Shown here piece after piece: positions 46,664 through 57,210 of a DNA stretch of 64,000 nt. Position numbers and translations under genes: made by a program. The stretch's first letter is position 1. Each line of letters begins with the position of its first letter. This stretch comes from Lycium barbarum. Its lineage: Eukaryota; Streptophyta; Magnoliopsida; Solanales; Solanaceae. The notes under the pieces were generated by a model. It saw nothing but the letters and a program-made list of their open reading frames with translations, was not told the origin of the DNA and did not search any database. The stretch lies in assembly GCF_019175385.1 (NCBI RefSeq), contig NC_083344.1, forward strand, positions 24,306,231-24,370,230. The letters run 5' to 3'.

Positions 46664-49311
46664 TTGTGTGCATTATTTGAAATTTAGAGGGTAAGATGCG
46701 TCGGGTCCGACAAAAATTAGGGTTAGTCAAATTTCGTTGCTGAGGGATGGTCCCACCATCCCCGAACACCGAAGAGGCAGTTGTTGACACTAATATTTGA
46801 CCTCCCAAGATCTATTTTAAGTGCTCGGGGTCCTTGGACAATAAATAAAATTTGTTATGCACCCCTAAGGGGGTCTAGGTATTTTTTATAAATTATTTAG
46901 GAAAACATGTCACCCTATTGAGTTGATAAAGAAATATTTGAAGTATTTTAAATTTTGTGGAGATTTTATTTTGGAAGAAATTGAAATTACGCGGAGGGGA
47001 AAGAAAACCCCTTCTTAATGATTATTCGTTCAATTAATTAAATCAGGAAAATTAGATTAATGAGCAATTTTATTTCAGTTTTATTGTCCAAGGCATTTTG
47101 AGTAATTAAAAGGGATGACCATTTTACCCTTTTCTATGCGTGCTTGCGTAATCGATTTATTTTCTTAACTTATAGGCTGGTGTCTGCAAAAGATTTTCTC
47201 TTTTATTTTAAGGATTGTTTTCTTAAACTATTTAAGTCCTAATGGACTAACAATTGGGTTTTGTATTTATTTAATTATGTGTTAGCTTTTGTTTTTCCTA
47301 CCCACCATATATATGTATGTATATACACCATTTATATATCAATATACATGGTGTATATACACACATGTATATGTACATGGGACCAGGCCTTAAACGGATA
47401 GGCCAGGCCTCGTCCAGTTGGACCAACAACCCGACCCATCTGACAGTTAAAAGGATTAACTTTAGTCTGTTTAATACTTGTTTTTACTTGTTTTAGTTGG
47501 GTTTGGTAGTTATGGTAATCTCTGTTAGTTGATTATGGTTATAAATAGTAGCTTGCCTAGGTTGGGAGTTGGTGTTAATTACTTAATGACATTGTTTAAT
47601 TAGTCTCTGTTTGTATACCTGCAATTTAAGCTTGGTCTGAAATGGTATGGTCGTTGATAGGGTTTGTTGATCTTAGACCATTGTGTTCCTAGATCTGTCA
47701 TGGTTGTCTCTTATAGAAAAGTGGGATTTTTGGGGAAAGGTGAATTTGTTTAAGTATTTGTTTTTTTTTTTTTTTCAAATTAATGAGTATGAAAACTGTG
47801 TTCAGGTTTTGTTAAAAGAGTGGGTTCATGATGATCCTCCTTATGATAGTTGTTTGTGCCTTTTTTCTAGTTCTGCTTGGCTGAGGCTTGCACTAGAGGT
47901 GTGTCTATGTTCCAACTTGAAATTTATATAGTTTTTTCTTCTAGTTGACGGCTGATGGTCCATGGCTAGGGTAGTGGTGGTTATGACGCTTGTGTGCATT
48001 ATTTGAAATTTAGAGGGTAAGATGCGTCGGGTCCGCCAAAAATTAGGGTTAGTTAAATTTCGTTGCTGAGGGATGGTCCCACCATCCCCGAACACCGAAG
48101 AGGCAGTTGTTGACACTAATTTTTGACCTCCCAAGATCTATTTTAAGTGCTCGAGGTCCTTGGACAATAAATAAAATTTGTTGTGCACCCCTAAGGGGAT
48201 CTAGGTATTTTTTATAAATTATTTAGGAAAACATGTCACCCTATTGAGTTGATAAAGAAATATTTGAAGTATTTTAAATTTTGTGGAGATTTTATTTTGG
48301 AAGAAATTGCAATTACGCGGAGGGGAAAGAAAACCCCTTCTTAATGATTATTCGTTCAATTAATTAAATCAGGAAAATTAGATTAATGAGCAATTTTATT
48401 TCAGTTTTATTGTCCAAGGCATTTTGAGTAATTAAAAGGGCTGACCATTTTACCCCTTTCTGTGCGTGCTTGCGTAATCGATTTATTTTCTTAATTTAAA
48501 GGCTGGTGTCTGCAAAAGATTTTCGCTTTTATTTTAAGGATTGTTTTCTTAAACTATTTAAGTCCTAATGGACTAACAATTGGGTTTTGTATTTATTTAA
48601 TTATGTGTTAGCTTTTGTTTTTCCTACCCACCATATATATGTATGTATATACACCATTTATATATCAATATACATAGTGTATATACAAACATGTATATGT
48701 ACATGGGACCAGGCCTTAAACAGGTAGGCCAGGCCTCGACCAGTTGGACCAACAACCCGACCCATCTGACAATTAAAAGGATTAACTTTAGTCTGTTTAA
48801 TACTTGTTTTTACTTGTTTTAGTTGGGTTTGGTAGTTATGGTAATCTCTGTTAGTTGATTATGGTTATAAATAGTAGCTTGCCTAGGTTGGGAGTTGGTG
48901 TTAATTACTTAATGACATTGTTTAATTAGTCTCTGTTTATATACCTGCAATTTAAGCTTGGTCTGAAATGGTATGGTCGTTAGTAGGGTTTGTTGAGCTT
49001 AGACCATTGTGTTCCTAGATCTGTCATGGTTGTCTCTTATAGAAAAGTGGGATTTTTGTGGAAAGGTGAATTTCTTTAAGTATTTGCTTCTTTGTTTTTT
49101 TTCAAATTAATGAGTATGAAAACTGTGTTCAGGTTTTGTTAAAAGAGTGGGTTCATGATGATCCTCCTTATGATAGTTGTTTGTGCCTTTTTTCTAGTTC
49201 TGCTTGGCTGAGGCTTGCACTAGAGGTGTGTCTATGTTCCAACTTGAAATTCATATAGTCTTTTCTTCTAGTTGACGGCTGATGGTCCATGGCTAGGGTA
49301 GTGGTGGTTAT
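46659..49311 (+). repeat. Tandem duplication of 1326 bp spanning the start of E's 3' LTR
   Basis: 46659-47984 and 47985-49311 are two head-to-tail copies, aligned at a constant offset of 1326 (1327 after a poly-T difference). Each contains about 120 bp upstream of the LTR plus about 1.2 kb of LTR. The two LTR starts are at 46782 and 48108. Confidence 0.92.
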
Positions 49312-49814
49312 GATTCAGCTTAGTTGATAGTTGACCCCTCTCTACCCCTGGGAATTGGTTTTTTTGTGGATTAATCCTGCTTTGAGTTCTTGTGCGTTAA
49401 ACTTAGTCTATTTTGATTACTCATCTGTGATGCTATTGAATTCCTTATTCAGCTTGGGAATCATATGATCTAAGCTAAGATTGGGATGTGTCTAGTGTAG
49501 GTGTGGACTATTATTTTCTTTTCTTTTTTCTCTTTCCTTCCCTCTCCTTTCCTTTCTTTCAAAACTGCATTCACATGTGTCTGGTTCCCTTTTCCCTTTG
49601 AGTGCTGCCTGAGTATGATGGGATTTAGGCCTCTTTTCTCTTGAACTTGTTTGACCTTGCTGAGTGAACTTTGGGAACTTACTTAATGCAAACCTGTAAC
49701 TGGAGCCTGGCTGGGTGTGCTTTCATATTGAAAAGCTTCTTTGTTCCCTTTGTTTGCTTAATAACTATTTTTTTTTTCGGAATAACTTACTCAAGATTTT
49801 CTTAAATATGTGTG
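46782..49814 (+). repeat. 3' LTR of element E (partial, internally duplicated)
   Basis: It starts TGTTGACACTAAT-TTTGACCTCC, a start I associate with Tat/Ogre LTRs. The first 1.2 kb is present twice. The sequence after 49312 is single copy until G enters at 49815. Short ORFs here (for example 47683-47931) lie in AT-rich non-coding sequence and I reject them as genes. I see no convincing polypurine tract. Confidence 0.7.
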
Positions 49815-50214
49815 TGTCACACCCCAGTCCTGATAGGGCATGATGGACACCCGACCCTTTACTTAGAGCCGAGCGAACCCGCTGGTTCTCGTTATATTCA
49901 TAATCTCACTGGACTCTTAAATCACGAGATGGAATGCATAATGAAAGCTTTTCAAAAACATTCTTTTCGTCTTTCTCAAATCAAGTAAAATCTGTAGTCA
50001 TATGAAATTTGTAACATAATGCATAATGATACATCGGCTTGTAGAGCCGCTAGCAAGACTGATATGCTATATATGTGACTCTTTCTGCAAAGTCTCTAAC
50101 ATAAATCAATATACCATAACATAGACACTCTGACTCGGCAACACTCCGGAAGGAAGTAGAGCTCGCCAATCCAGCTGGAACACCTTCTAGCAATATCCTC
50201 TACTCATCTGTATG

Positions 50215-50290
50215 CACCTGTGTGGCATGAAACGCAGCGTCCACGAGAAGGGATGTCAGTACGAGCAATGTACTGAGTATGTAAAGCATG
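50215..50290 (-). promoter_or_regulatory. Two-hairpin element, G LTR
   Basis: On the minus strand CAGTAC/GTACTG is followed by CATCC/GGACG with one mismatch, then CTGCG, CATGCC and CAGGT. Confidence 0.65.
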
Positions 50291-50532
50291 AACAGTGACA
50301 TAGTAAGAAATACCGAACATGGAAAATAATATAACGGACGTATGGGGATAAAGTAATATAAAAGAGATCAACCTGTGCCTCTGAATTCCCTTTTAAGGCG
50401 AATATCGTGCATGCTTAGCTTTTCAAGAATTTTTCCATATATATCTATACATATATAATATCTCGTCCGGTCGTTAAGGTGCGGTAATATATATATAGAT
50501 ACATATAGTTATATACATATAGAATCTTACAT

Positions 50533-50853
50533 GGTGTTATCTTACCCGGCCCTTCCAGGACTCGGTATCATCTTACCCGGCCCTTTCGGGACTCGGTGTT
50601 ATCTTACCCGGCCCTTCCGGGACTCGGTATCATCTTACCTGACCCTTTCGGGACTCAGTGTTATCTTACCCGGCCCTTCCGGGACTCGATATCATCTTAC
50701 CCGGCCCTTTCGGGACTCAGTGTTATTTTACCCGACCCTTCCGGGACTCGGTATCGTCTTACCCGGCCCTTTCGGGACTCGGTGTTATCTTACCCGGCCC
50801 TTCCGGGACTCGGTATCATCTTACCCGGCCCTTTTGGGACTCGGTGTTATCTT
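50533..50853 (-). repeat. 31-bp tandem array of GC-rich hairpins in the G LTR (ten units)
   Basis: On the minus strand each unit carries CCGAGTCCCGAAAGGGCCGG or the variant CCGAGTCCCGGAAGGGCCGG, plus a spacer that alternates between GATAACA and GATGATA types. The array is therefore five 62-bp dimers. Since 31 is not a multiple of three, all three plus-strand frames stay open through it. Confidence 0.9.
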
Positions 50854-52423
50854 ACCCAACTGATCAGTGGAACGCAATGCATACATACATACATACATAT
50901 ACATAAAAATACATAAATGAAATCCACATCATCATTAGCATTAACATTATCACTATATCATTCCTTGAAGGATCAACCATCTTAGGGTGAAGTCGACGAT
51001 GTCATGGGAGTCATGAGAATCATGAACTTATATAGCATTAGGAATAGAATAGTCATCTCTATATCTCACCTCGAAAGAACAAGTAACATGAGGTGAGACC
51101 ATCAACATTAAGTACGGTCAAGGGATTCATAGAATGGCTCAATAATCTCATAATGCCCTCAAATCATAGCTTCGGAGTTTCAAAAGAAAAGAATCATCAT
51201 CATCGTCACGATCATCATAGAACATATTCCATTTAACATCATAAGAGGCTTTAAGAGTCATGAACTTCGAGCTTTTGAAAACAAGGTTATTATGGAAACA
51301 TTTATGGAATCATAACATAGGAATCATGCCTTTGAAAGAAAGGGACGAGCCTTAACATACCTTTTTGGTCGCCTTAACTCTAACTATTCAACGCTTGGCC
51401 TCCCAGGCTCGTAAATCTATATTCAAGAAAATTTATACTATTGTTAGACTCATCTTCATAGGCCTGTCTTAAGCCCTCAAACTAACTCTTTCTAGAATCT
51501 GCTGAAATTTCGGCAACATCTCCCCTGTTTATATGCCTAGCCCGAAATTATAATTCAGCAACCAACAACAACAACAAGAACTACAATCACATCATTTCCA
51601 ACACCAATATGTACCATAAAACATCCCACACGATGTTTCCCAATTTCCACAACCAACCAACTCGCTATACAATTATTTAACGACTTTATCTCCGTAAATA
51701 ACCAAAATTAACATTAATAATAGAAGATTCATACCTTATTCTTGTTAAAACAGAGGTATCTTCAATATCTACCTTGAATCCACCGCAAAACCATACTAGA
51801 ATCACATCCATGCGTTTTTTCGAGCTTCGATTAATACTCCTTGCTTGAAAATTGCTCACTTTGCGATCCCCCCCTCTCTCTCTCTCTTCAATTTTCTGGA
51901 AATTTCTGGTCAAATCTGGTGAAAAAAAAGGGGTTTTACCCTTTTTATAAGGGTCAAATTCGGGTCGGGGTTCACTGTAGCAGTACTGTAGCAGGTCGGG
52001 ACTGTTGCAGTACTGTAGCAAGCGTTTCTGCTCTGTTAGCTGAAGTTGTAACGTCCATAATTCTCTACTCCGATGTCCTATCGATGAGCGGTTTATTGCG
52101 TTGGAAATTAGACTCGATGAAATTTATTTTAGGCTTTTGTTTCACTTCAAAACGCTTCATATGCTAAGAGATATTCATCCCCCAAGTTTGATCAAAATTT
52201 TCACACAAAACATTACCCATCCTTTCTCCAAAGTCGTACTTCTTCATTTCTTCCACTCATTTCCTTATAAAACCTTCTGGTATACCTTATATGCATCCTT
52301 CACTCATTAAATATTCTTAATAATGCTTGCTCCTTTTATGCCAAAGTGGTTTTACTTAACCCTAACTCAACGTACTTATTTTTCAAATTTGATAAGTGCT
52401 CTTCGAAGATACGGGGTGTAACA

Positions 52424-52458
52424 TCCTTCCCCCTTAAAAACATTCGTCCTCGAATGTT
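52424..52458 (-). promoter_or_regulatory. Polypurine tract and palindrome of G
   Basis: The complement of TCCTTCCCCCTTAAA lies against the LTR at 52424-52438. The palindrome AACATTCG-tcct-CGAATGTT follows at 52439-52458. Confidence 0.8.
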
Positions 52459-55400
52459 GCAGTATTGCCAACCCATGACACCATCTTTGATGCGTTAGAA
52501 CAATTATTTTTCCTTTAGGGTCCGATTACCATTTGCTTAAACTATAACTTGGATCAGTCTTTTCTCATTGTTTCTTAACTCTTTTATTGCCTTCAGTCAT
52601 CTTCTTTCACTTCTTTGTCCTCATGTACATGATCGGAGATTAACTAGCTTCTCGCTCTTGTTCTTTCTCCATTATGGTAGTCTTTACTTGCCATGCCATA
52701 GCTATTCCTCGTCCTCTAAGTACTCTCTCTTTTCTCTTTTTTTTTCGCGCTCCTTTTTTTTCCTTGTTAGTGGGCAGCTACCTTTCTCTCTCTACGGCGC
52801 CCTCTTTGCATTTACTCCTTCGGTGCCATCTCAGGCTTTCCTTTTTGTACCCGTTGATCTTAGATATACACTGTACCGATTTTTTTTTTGGTCCATTAGT
52901 CAGGCTCTCTAATCCTTACATCCTTGTCGCCATCTCTTTTACCCTTACATTCCAAATGTTTATCCAGCATAACTATGTCGCTAGTGAACCTAATGGTTAT
53001 GTTCCTTTCTAAGTCCAGTTATATCATTATCCAAAATACATATATACGTAATGTTTCTTCGCCATTTATTATCCTTCGCAGTCCTATTACACTTATGGCA
53101 AACTTATAATCCGAGTTAAACTAGTTTCATAGCTCGCAACATCTTCGAGCTCCTGCTATGACTTTTTCTTTACTTCCTTCCCTCACATCTATCAATACAA
53201 TCCCAGAAGCATAGGACTACGACAATTCTTCTATTATGACTCTCTTGCAACGCAAGTATACTTATCTTCGATTTCCTTGTATCGGCGATCGTTTCGTCAG
53301 TCGTTATTCCTTGCTGGCTTTCCGGTGTGGCCTTCTTACAATTGTAGTTGGGCATAGCTTCACGTTGACGGTTCATATGATTCCATAGAATATGCTCTTA
53401 TGTTAAGTATAAATAGTGGCCCACGAACTATTTTCTAATATCCGGTGAACTCTTTTATTTCCATTCATAGGAGCAGCGTTCTTTCTTTCGTTCAAAAATT
53501 TCCAAACTACTAATCGTTGTTCCTTTTATTATAATTTTCATTGTCATCCCAAGTTTCATTTGGGTTCGTCATCCTCTCTAACACCCTTTGTAAATTTAGT
53601 TTAGAGACCTTTCTTGCTATTTTCATTACCCTTTAGGGCATGTCACTGCATACTTTGGTACGCCATAATTTTTGCCCGATAAGAGGGATTCAAATCATTG
53701 TCTAAAAATATTGTAGTTCATCTTGGCATAAAGTGCTCTCTTGAGTTATCTTCCATACCTTCTCCCTATGTCTGCCTCATGGTACACTTATGGTCAATTC
53801 GTTTCTACTTCTTTCTGTTACCTTCCCGATATGCCAATACGCCTCGAACTCTAGCCCCAAGCTAATAAATCTCCTTTTCTGGAGCTTGAAACGTCATAGT
53901 TCCTTTCAAGTCTAGTATGTTCTTCCCCCCCCCCCCCCTTATTAAGGAGGTCCTTATACGCCCATAGCCTTCGAGTAACCGTCGTCTTCGATAATTATCT
54001 GCCGATCTTCTTAGGGCCGTGGTTCCGTCATCGTATGGTCTGACTTGTCGATCTTCTTGCTAGTTACAGTCTTGTATCCAATCGGAATACTTATCAGGGT
54101 TAGATCCAATTCCGATGCCTTCTTTCCGTCTTTTCACACCTCTGTCTTTTATGACTAACGGTTTTCCGGACCCGCAAGTTAATGGGGACATCAAGATTCA
54201 CCACGTCCTTTATGAAGTCTTCGATTATACCTTACTTCTCATCTTTCTTCCCGACTTTGCTTATAACATCTCTAAAATTTCTCGGCCTGAGTTCTTCTTC
54301 CATTTATGTCTATATAATCATTCTTTTTTTTATTTTTCTTTTTTTCATTTCCATATCCTTCCATCCACTACTAGTCCTTTCGCCCGCTTAGCTCACTTAC
54401 TCATAATCCTTCTTAACTACGCGTTTCTGTTGCAGCTGTGCATCCAAGTTTTTTCGAGTGTCCTGCTACTTTTGCTCTTAGCACAGAATTCTTATAGTTT
54501 ACACTCTCTCTATCCTCGTTCATCGAACCTTTATCTATCTTTCTGATGCTACGGCCGGGTGGTCTTCCATGCACGTTCCTTACATTTCATTCCATTTCCT
54601 CTATGATCGAATCTTTCGGTCTTCACATGAATTCTTATTCCATGTTATTTATTTTCTAATCAATTGTGTCGACTCATCATCCTCGTTCTTTCCTCGATGA
54701 GTAATCGGTTTCCTACCGCCAACTCATTAAAGTATCCTTCGTACACCCATGGTTAAAGATTTCCAGTTACTTTACTCATAAATGCTCTCCTCTTCCTTCA
54801 ACCAACCCATTAGTATACCTTTCCTACTTTCATCCTTAACCTTCCTTGGGTTTCTTCTCTTGTTATTTGTAGTATCGGCTCTAAAGTTCGTGAAATATTC
54901 CTTTAAACGCGCAACTCCGTTCTATTCTTAAGTCATCTTTTTGGAAAGCTTCTCCATGTTCGAGGCAACCTTGTTAATTTGACCATACACTTATCCCTTA
55001 ATATACCTTTCAAGGGCTGGAAATCTGTTAACATCGTCGCAAGGCGTAACCATTCTTTCTCTTACTTACCATTCCTCGTCATGGTTACTATCCTTTTAGC
55101 CCCACTTATCGAAGCCTATTCTCTGACCCCACATATTCCTCTTTTGTTCCATACTGCCACACTTTATCCAATTCGCATGCCTACCTTCAAATATTTACCC
55201 AAATAGTCCTGTGCTTGCCCGTCGTCCCTCTTGGAGGCTTCACTCACTCATGTTTCTTACTTTTCACTTTTTTCGACATTTGATCTCCTTACCTTCCATC
55301 TACTCACTTTCTTTCCTTTCCATATGTCATTACATTAAAACTCTCCAAGCCTAACCTGTAGTGAAAATAGCATCAGCTTACCTTGTAACATTTGTACTTT

Positions 55401-55739
55401 TTTTTTGTCACTTGAACTTCGTTACCCTGTTCGATTAATGCCTTCCATATACCGCAACGTTAGTTACCGGGATACACATACCCGCTGATATAGGTACATA
55501 TGGGATATCATATGCATACGTATATATATAATTACTACCATCTCGCTTACAAAATATTTCCAAACGCTATTTAAACTCACCCTAATTCTAGACCTGTGAT
55601 GCACCTTGTTTCTCTTCACCGGTCTAGTCCGTCTCGTCTTACGCGACCTCTTAAGGTCTCCAACCACTCTGCATACTCCAATCTCCCTTAGGCTGATCTA
55701 GCTTCTCATTTACCTCTTATATCTAAATTTATAGGACTT
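52459..55739 (-). other. Non-coding internal region of G
   Basis: About 3.3 kb, very pyrimidine-rich on the plus strand, with a run of 14 C at 53925-53938. No conserved domain is visible, and the plus-strand ORFs here are compositional. The part nearest the 5S module (about 55450-55739) aligns with C downstream of its 5S copy. Confidence 0.6.
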
Positions 55740-55849
55740 TTTGTACACTTCCCAAGGGGTCACCCATCCTAGTATTTCTCTCACCCCAGCACGCTTAACC
55801 TCGAAACTCTGATGAAATCCGGTGCGTTAATGCTGGTATAATCGTATCC
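55740..55849 (-). pseudogene. 5S rRNA-derived module in element G
   Basis: The minus strand reads GGATACGATTATACCAGC, CACCGGAT, GGTTAAGCGTGCTGGGG and GGATGGGTGACCCCTTGGGAA. This is collinear with plant 5S rRNA over almost its full length and better preserved than the copy in C. The internal promoter boxes are the best-kept parts. It is in sense with G and followed by a short T-rich or A-rich tract, not a clear pol III terminator. Confidence 0.88.
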
Positions 55850-56251
55850 ACCTCACTGCATGACCTTCACCACATAATCTAAAGCAAGTTGAAGTCTTAA
55901 CAGACTCCAAAACATTCTCGTAACGCATCTCCCTCCGAATTAGAAAGGGTCTCTTACTCTTCCGACTACACAATTACTATTTTGGCCTTTTTTATTCTCG
56001 ATATTCACCTTTCATCTGTATGTATGACTACTTTCCATCCTAGATTTTCAAATTCCCAATGGTAGCGAACACACCTTGGTCGCCGTTACTTATAAATACT
56101 CTGTTATCGGCCTCTTTGGGTTTCCGCTCGCCACTATTAAATAATAATCTACAGCAAATGCACATACATAGAAAATTCCAATAAGGACTCATATACCTGT
56201 AGCGGATCAGTCTCTAGTCTGATCTGGTGGACAATAAGGTGAAGTGTACTC
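55850..56251 (-). other. Internal region of G between the 5S module and the small ORF
   Basis: The first ~110 bases (GTTACGAGAATGTTTTG, GTTAAGAC, GATTATGTG) align with C just upstream of its 5S copy, so the shared module is larger than 5S itself. The rest is AT-rich with no visible gene. Confidence 0.6.
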
Positions 56252-56422
56252 CTAGTCATCGTCTACCCACCATCTGCTCGTCTGGCCTTCATCATCTCTC
56301 TCATCTGAGTCCGAGGGATTTAAATAACCGGGAAACTCTTGGTTTACCGACGGCCAGGATAAAGGGCTAGAGTAATCCGTAACACTCACCGGGGAGGCTG
56401 GTATGACGTAGTGCTCTGCCAT
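56252..56422 (-). CDS. Unrecognised small ORF (56 codons, acidic C-terminus) in G beside H
   Basis: The minus-strand frame from the ATG at 56420-56422 to the TAG at 56252-56254 begins MAEHYVIPASPV. It is rich in Ser and Pro, then acidic (SDSDERDDEGQ), and ends SRWWVDDD. The frame stays open upstream to the H insertion at 56439, so the true start may lie beyond H. It may be the end of a longer protein carried by G or of a captured gene. I do not recognise it. There is no signal peptide or membrane segment. Confidence 0.35.
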   Translation of the reverse strand: MAEHYVIPASPVSVTDYSSPLSWPSVNQEFPGYLNPSDSDERDDEGQTSRWWVDDD

Positions 56423-56434
56423 AGGAGCAGCTGG

Positions 56435-56439
56435 TACGG
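56435..56439. repeat. Candidate target site of H, left side (TACGG)
   Basis: These are the five bases before the H LTR end. The right copy lies outside the window, so the duplication cannot be confirmed. Confidence 0.4.
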
Positions 56440-56820
56440 TGTCACGACCCAGCTAGGGGCCGTGACGGGTACCCAGGGATAACCACCGAGCACCGCTCGT
56501 GCCATCACTTATTAAGCTTATTTAGCAGGCATTTATCCGATTCATGCTTAATATATAATAAAATCCATTTTCATTTAGAACGAAATGCTTTTATACATAC
56601 GAGCCCTTAGGCTAGCAAAATAATATACACACATATACATATATATATATAATGACCATGCCATGAAACCACACGACCCACGTCGAGTATCTACGAGCCT
56701 CTAAGAGATGACATCTACAACTGTATACAAAAGAATCATCATAGGCACCTCCGGGACAATGGAGGGCTTTCAGTCAGCTAGCAGCCTCTAAGAATCCGGG
56801 GCAAGATCTCCTCCCTGTCT

Positions 56821-56894
56821 ACCTATGGACATGAACACAACATCCATAGAAAAAGGACGTCAGTACGAATATTGTACTGAGTATGTAAGGCAGG
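56821..56894 (-). promoter_or_regulatory. Two-hairpin element, H 3' LTR
   Basis: On the minus strand CAGTAC/GTACTG is followed by CGTCC/GGATG (one G-U pair). The right LTR has CAGTAC/GTATTG and CGTCC/GGACG at 63241-63314, so both differences keep pairing. Confidence 0.7.
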
Positions 56895-57104
56895 AATGAA
56901 ATAAACAAACATAATAGAAAGATCATGAGTCATGGGACAAAGATATAACCTGCACACATGTCATAGGCAATCGTATTATTATCATATTTCACAGTTTACA
57001 CAATCATAGTACCCATGTTATCACATCCCATACATCATCACGTACGTCATTATATACCTCATAACAACATAATCTGTATCGTTACCCGCGTCCGGGTAAC
57101 CCTC

Positions 57105-57210
57105 ATATGCCGCCCACATTAGCGGTGACATGCTTGGCCATATAGGCACGGTGGAATCATACGCAGCCCGCATTAGCGGTGACATGCCCGACCATATAGG
57201 CGCGGTGGAA
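57105..57210 (-). repeat. Tandem CATTAGCGGTGACATG units, H 3' LTR
   Basis: Two units of about 56 bp repeat CCGCATTAGCGGTGACATGC and a GGCCATATAGGC-like part. The right LTR has an additional CCGACCCTCTCGGCTCGGTG segment and further units at about 63535-63690. Confidence 0.75.

Larger units (their letters stand above)
34016..49814 (+). mobile_element. Element E: Tat-type Ty3/Gypsy element, 5' truncated, split by F
   Basis: The pol remnant has a Ty3-type RNase H, a second RNase H and an integrase, the arrangement of the Tat lineage (Ogre, Retand and relatives). A long 3' region with tandem repeats and an LTR starting TGTTGACAC follow. The left end has no LTR: E starts mid-pol at the junction with B. 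Element F sits at 36215-44524. The LTR is interrupted at 49815 by G and its right end is not in the window. Confidence 0.85.
49815..52423 (-). repeat. 3' LTR of element G (2609 bp)
   Basis: On the minus strand it starts TGTTACACCCC and ends GGGGTGTGACA. It contains the two-hairpin element (50215-50290) and a ten-unit 31-bp array (50533-50853). There is no second LTR of G in the window, so the ends are inferred from TG/CA termini, the polypurine tract and comparison with other LTRs. Confidence 0.85.
49815..56439 (-). mobile_element. Element G: LARD-like element inserted in E's LTR (right part not seen)
   Basis: A minus-strand LTR at 49815-52423 and a polypurine tract are followed by about 4 kb of non-coding internal sequence up to H at 56440. 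A 5S-derived module (55740-55849) and its flanks match C. No retrotransposon protein domain is recognisable. The rest of G, including its primer site and 5' LTR, would lie beyond H and outside the window. Confidence 0.8.

Noticed and set aside
47683..47931. 82-codon ORF in E's LTR
   Set aside because: The duplicated copy downstream does not keep the same frame because of the poly-T difference, and no domain is visible.
50531..50916. Three overlapping plus-strand ORFs of 82-110 codons
   Set aside because: They are the three frames of the 31-bp tandem array in the G LTR; a repeat length not divisible by three keeps all frames open.
53925..53938. Run of 14 C
   Set aside because: A homopolymer in the pyrimidine-rich strand of G; likely slippage or sequencing-prone, with no further signal.
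52568..55206. Several plus-strand ORFs of 60-143 codons rich in Phe, Leu and Ser
   Set aside because: They come from the pyrimidine-rich strand of the G interior; the peptides are low complexity and antisense to the element.
27355..55849. Functional 5S rRNA genes
   Set aside because: Both copies carry many substitutions, are embedded in retrotransposons and lack the tandem context of 5S rDNA; they are derived sequences only.
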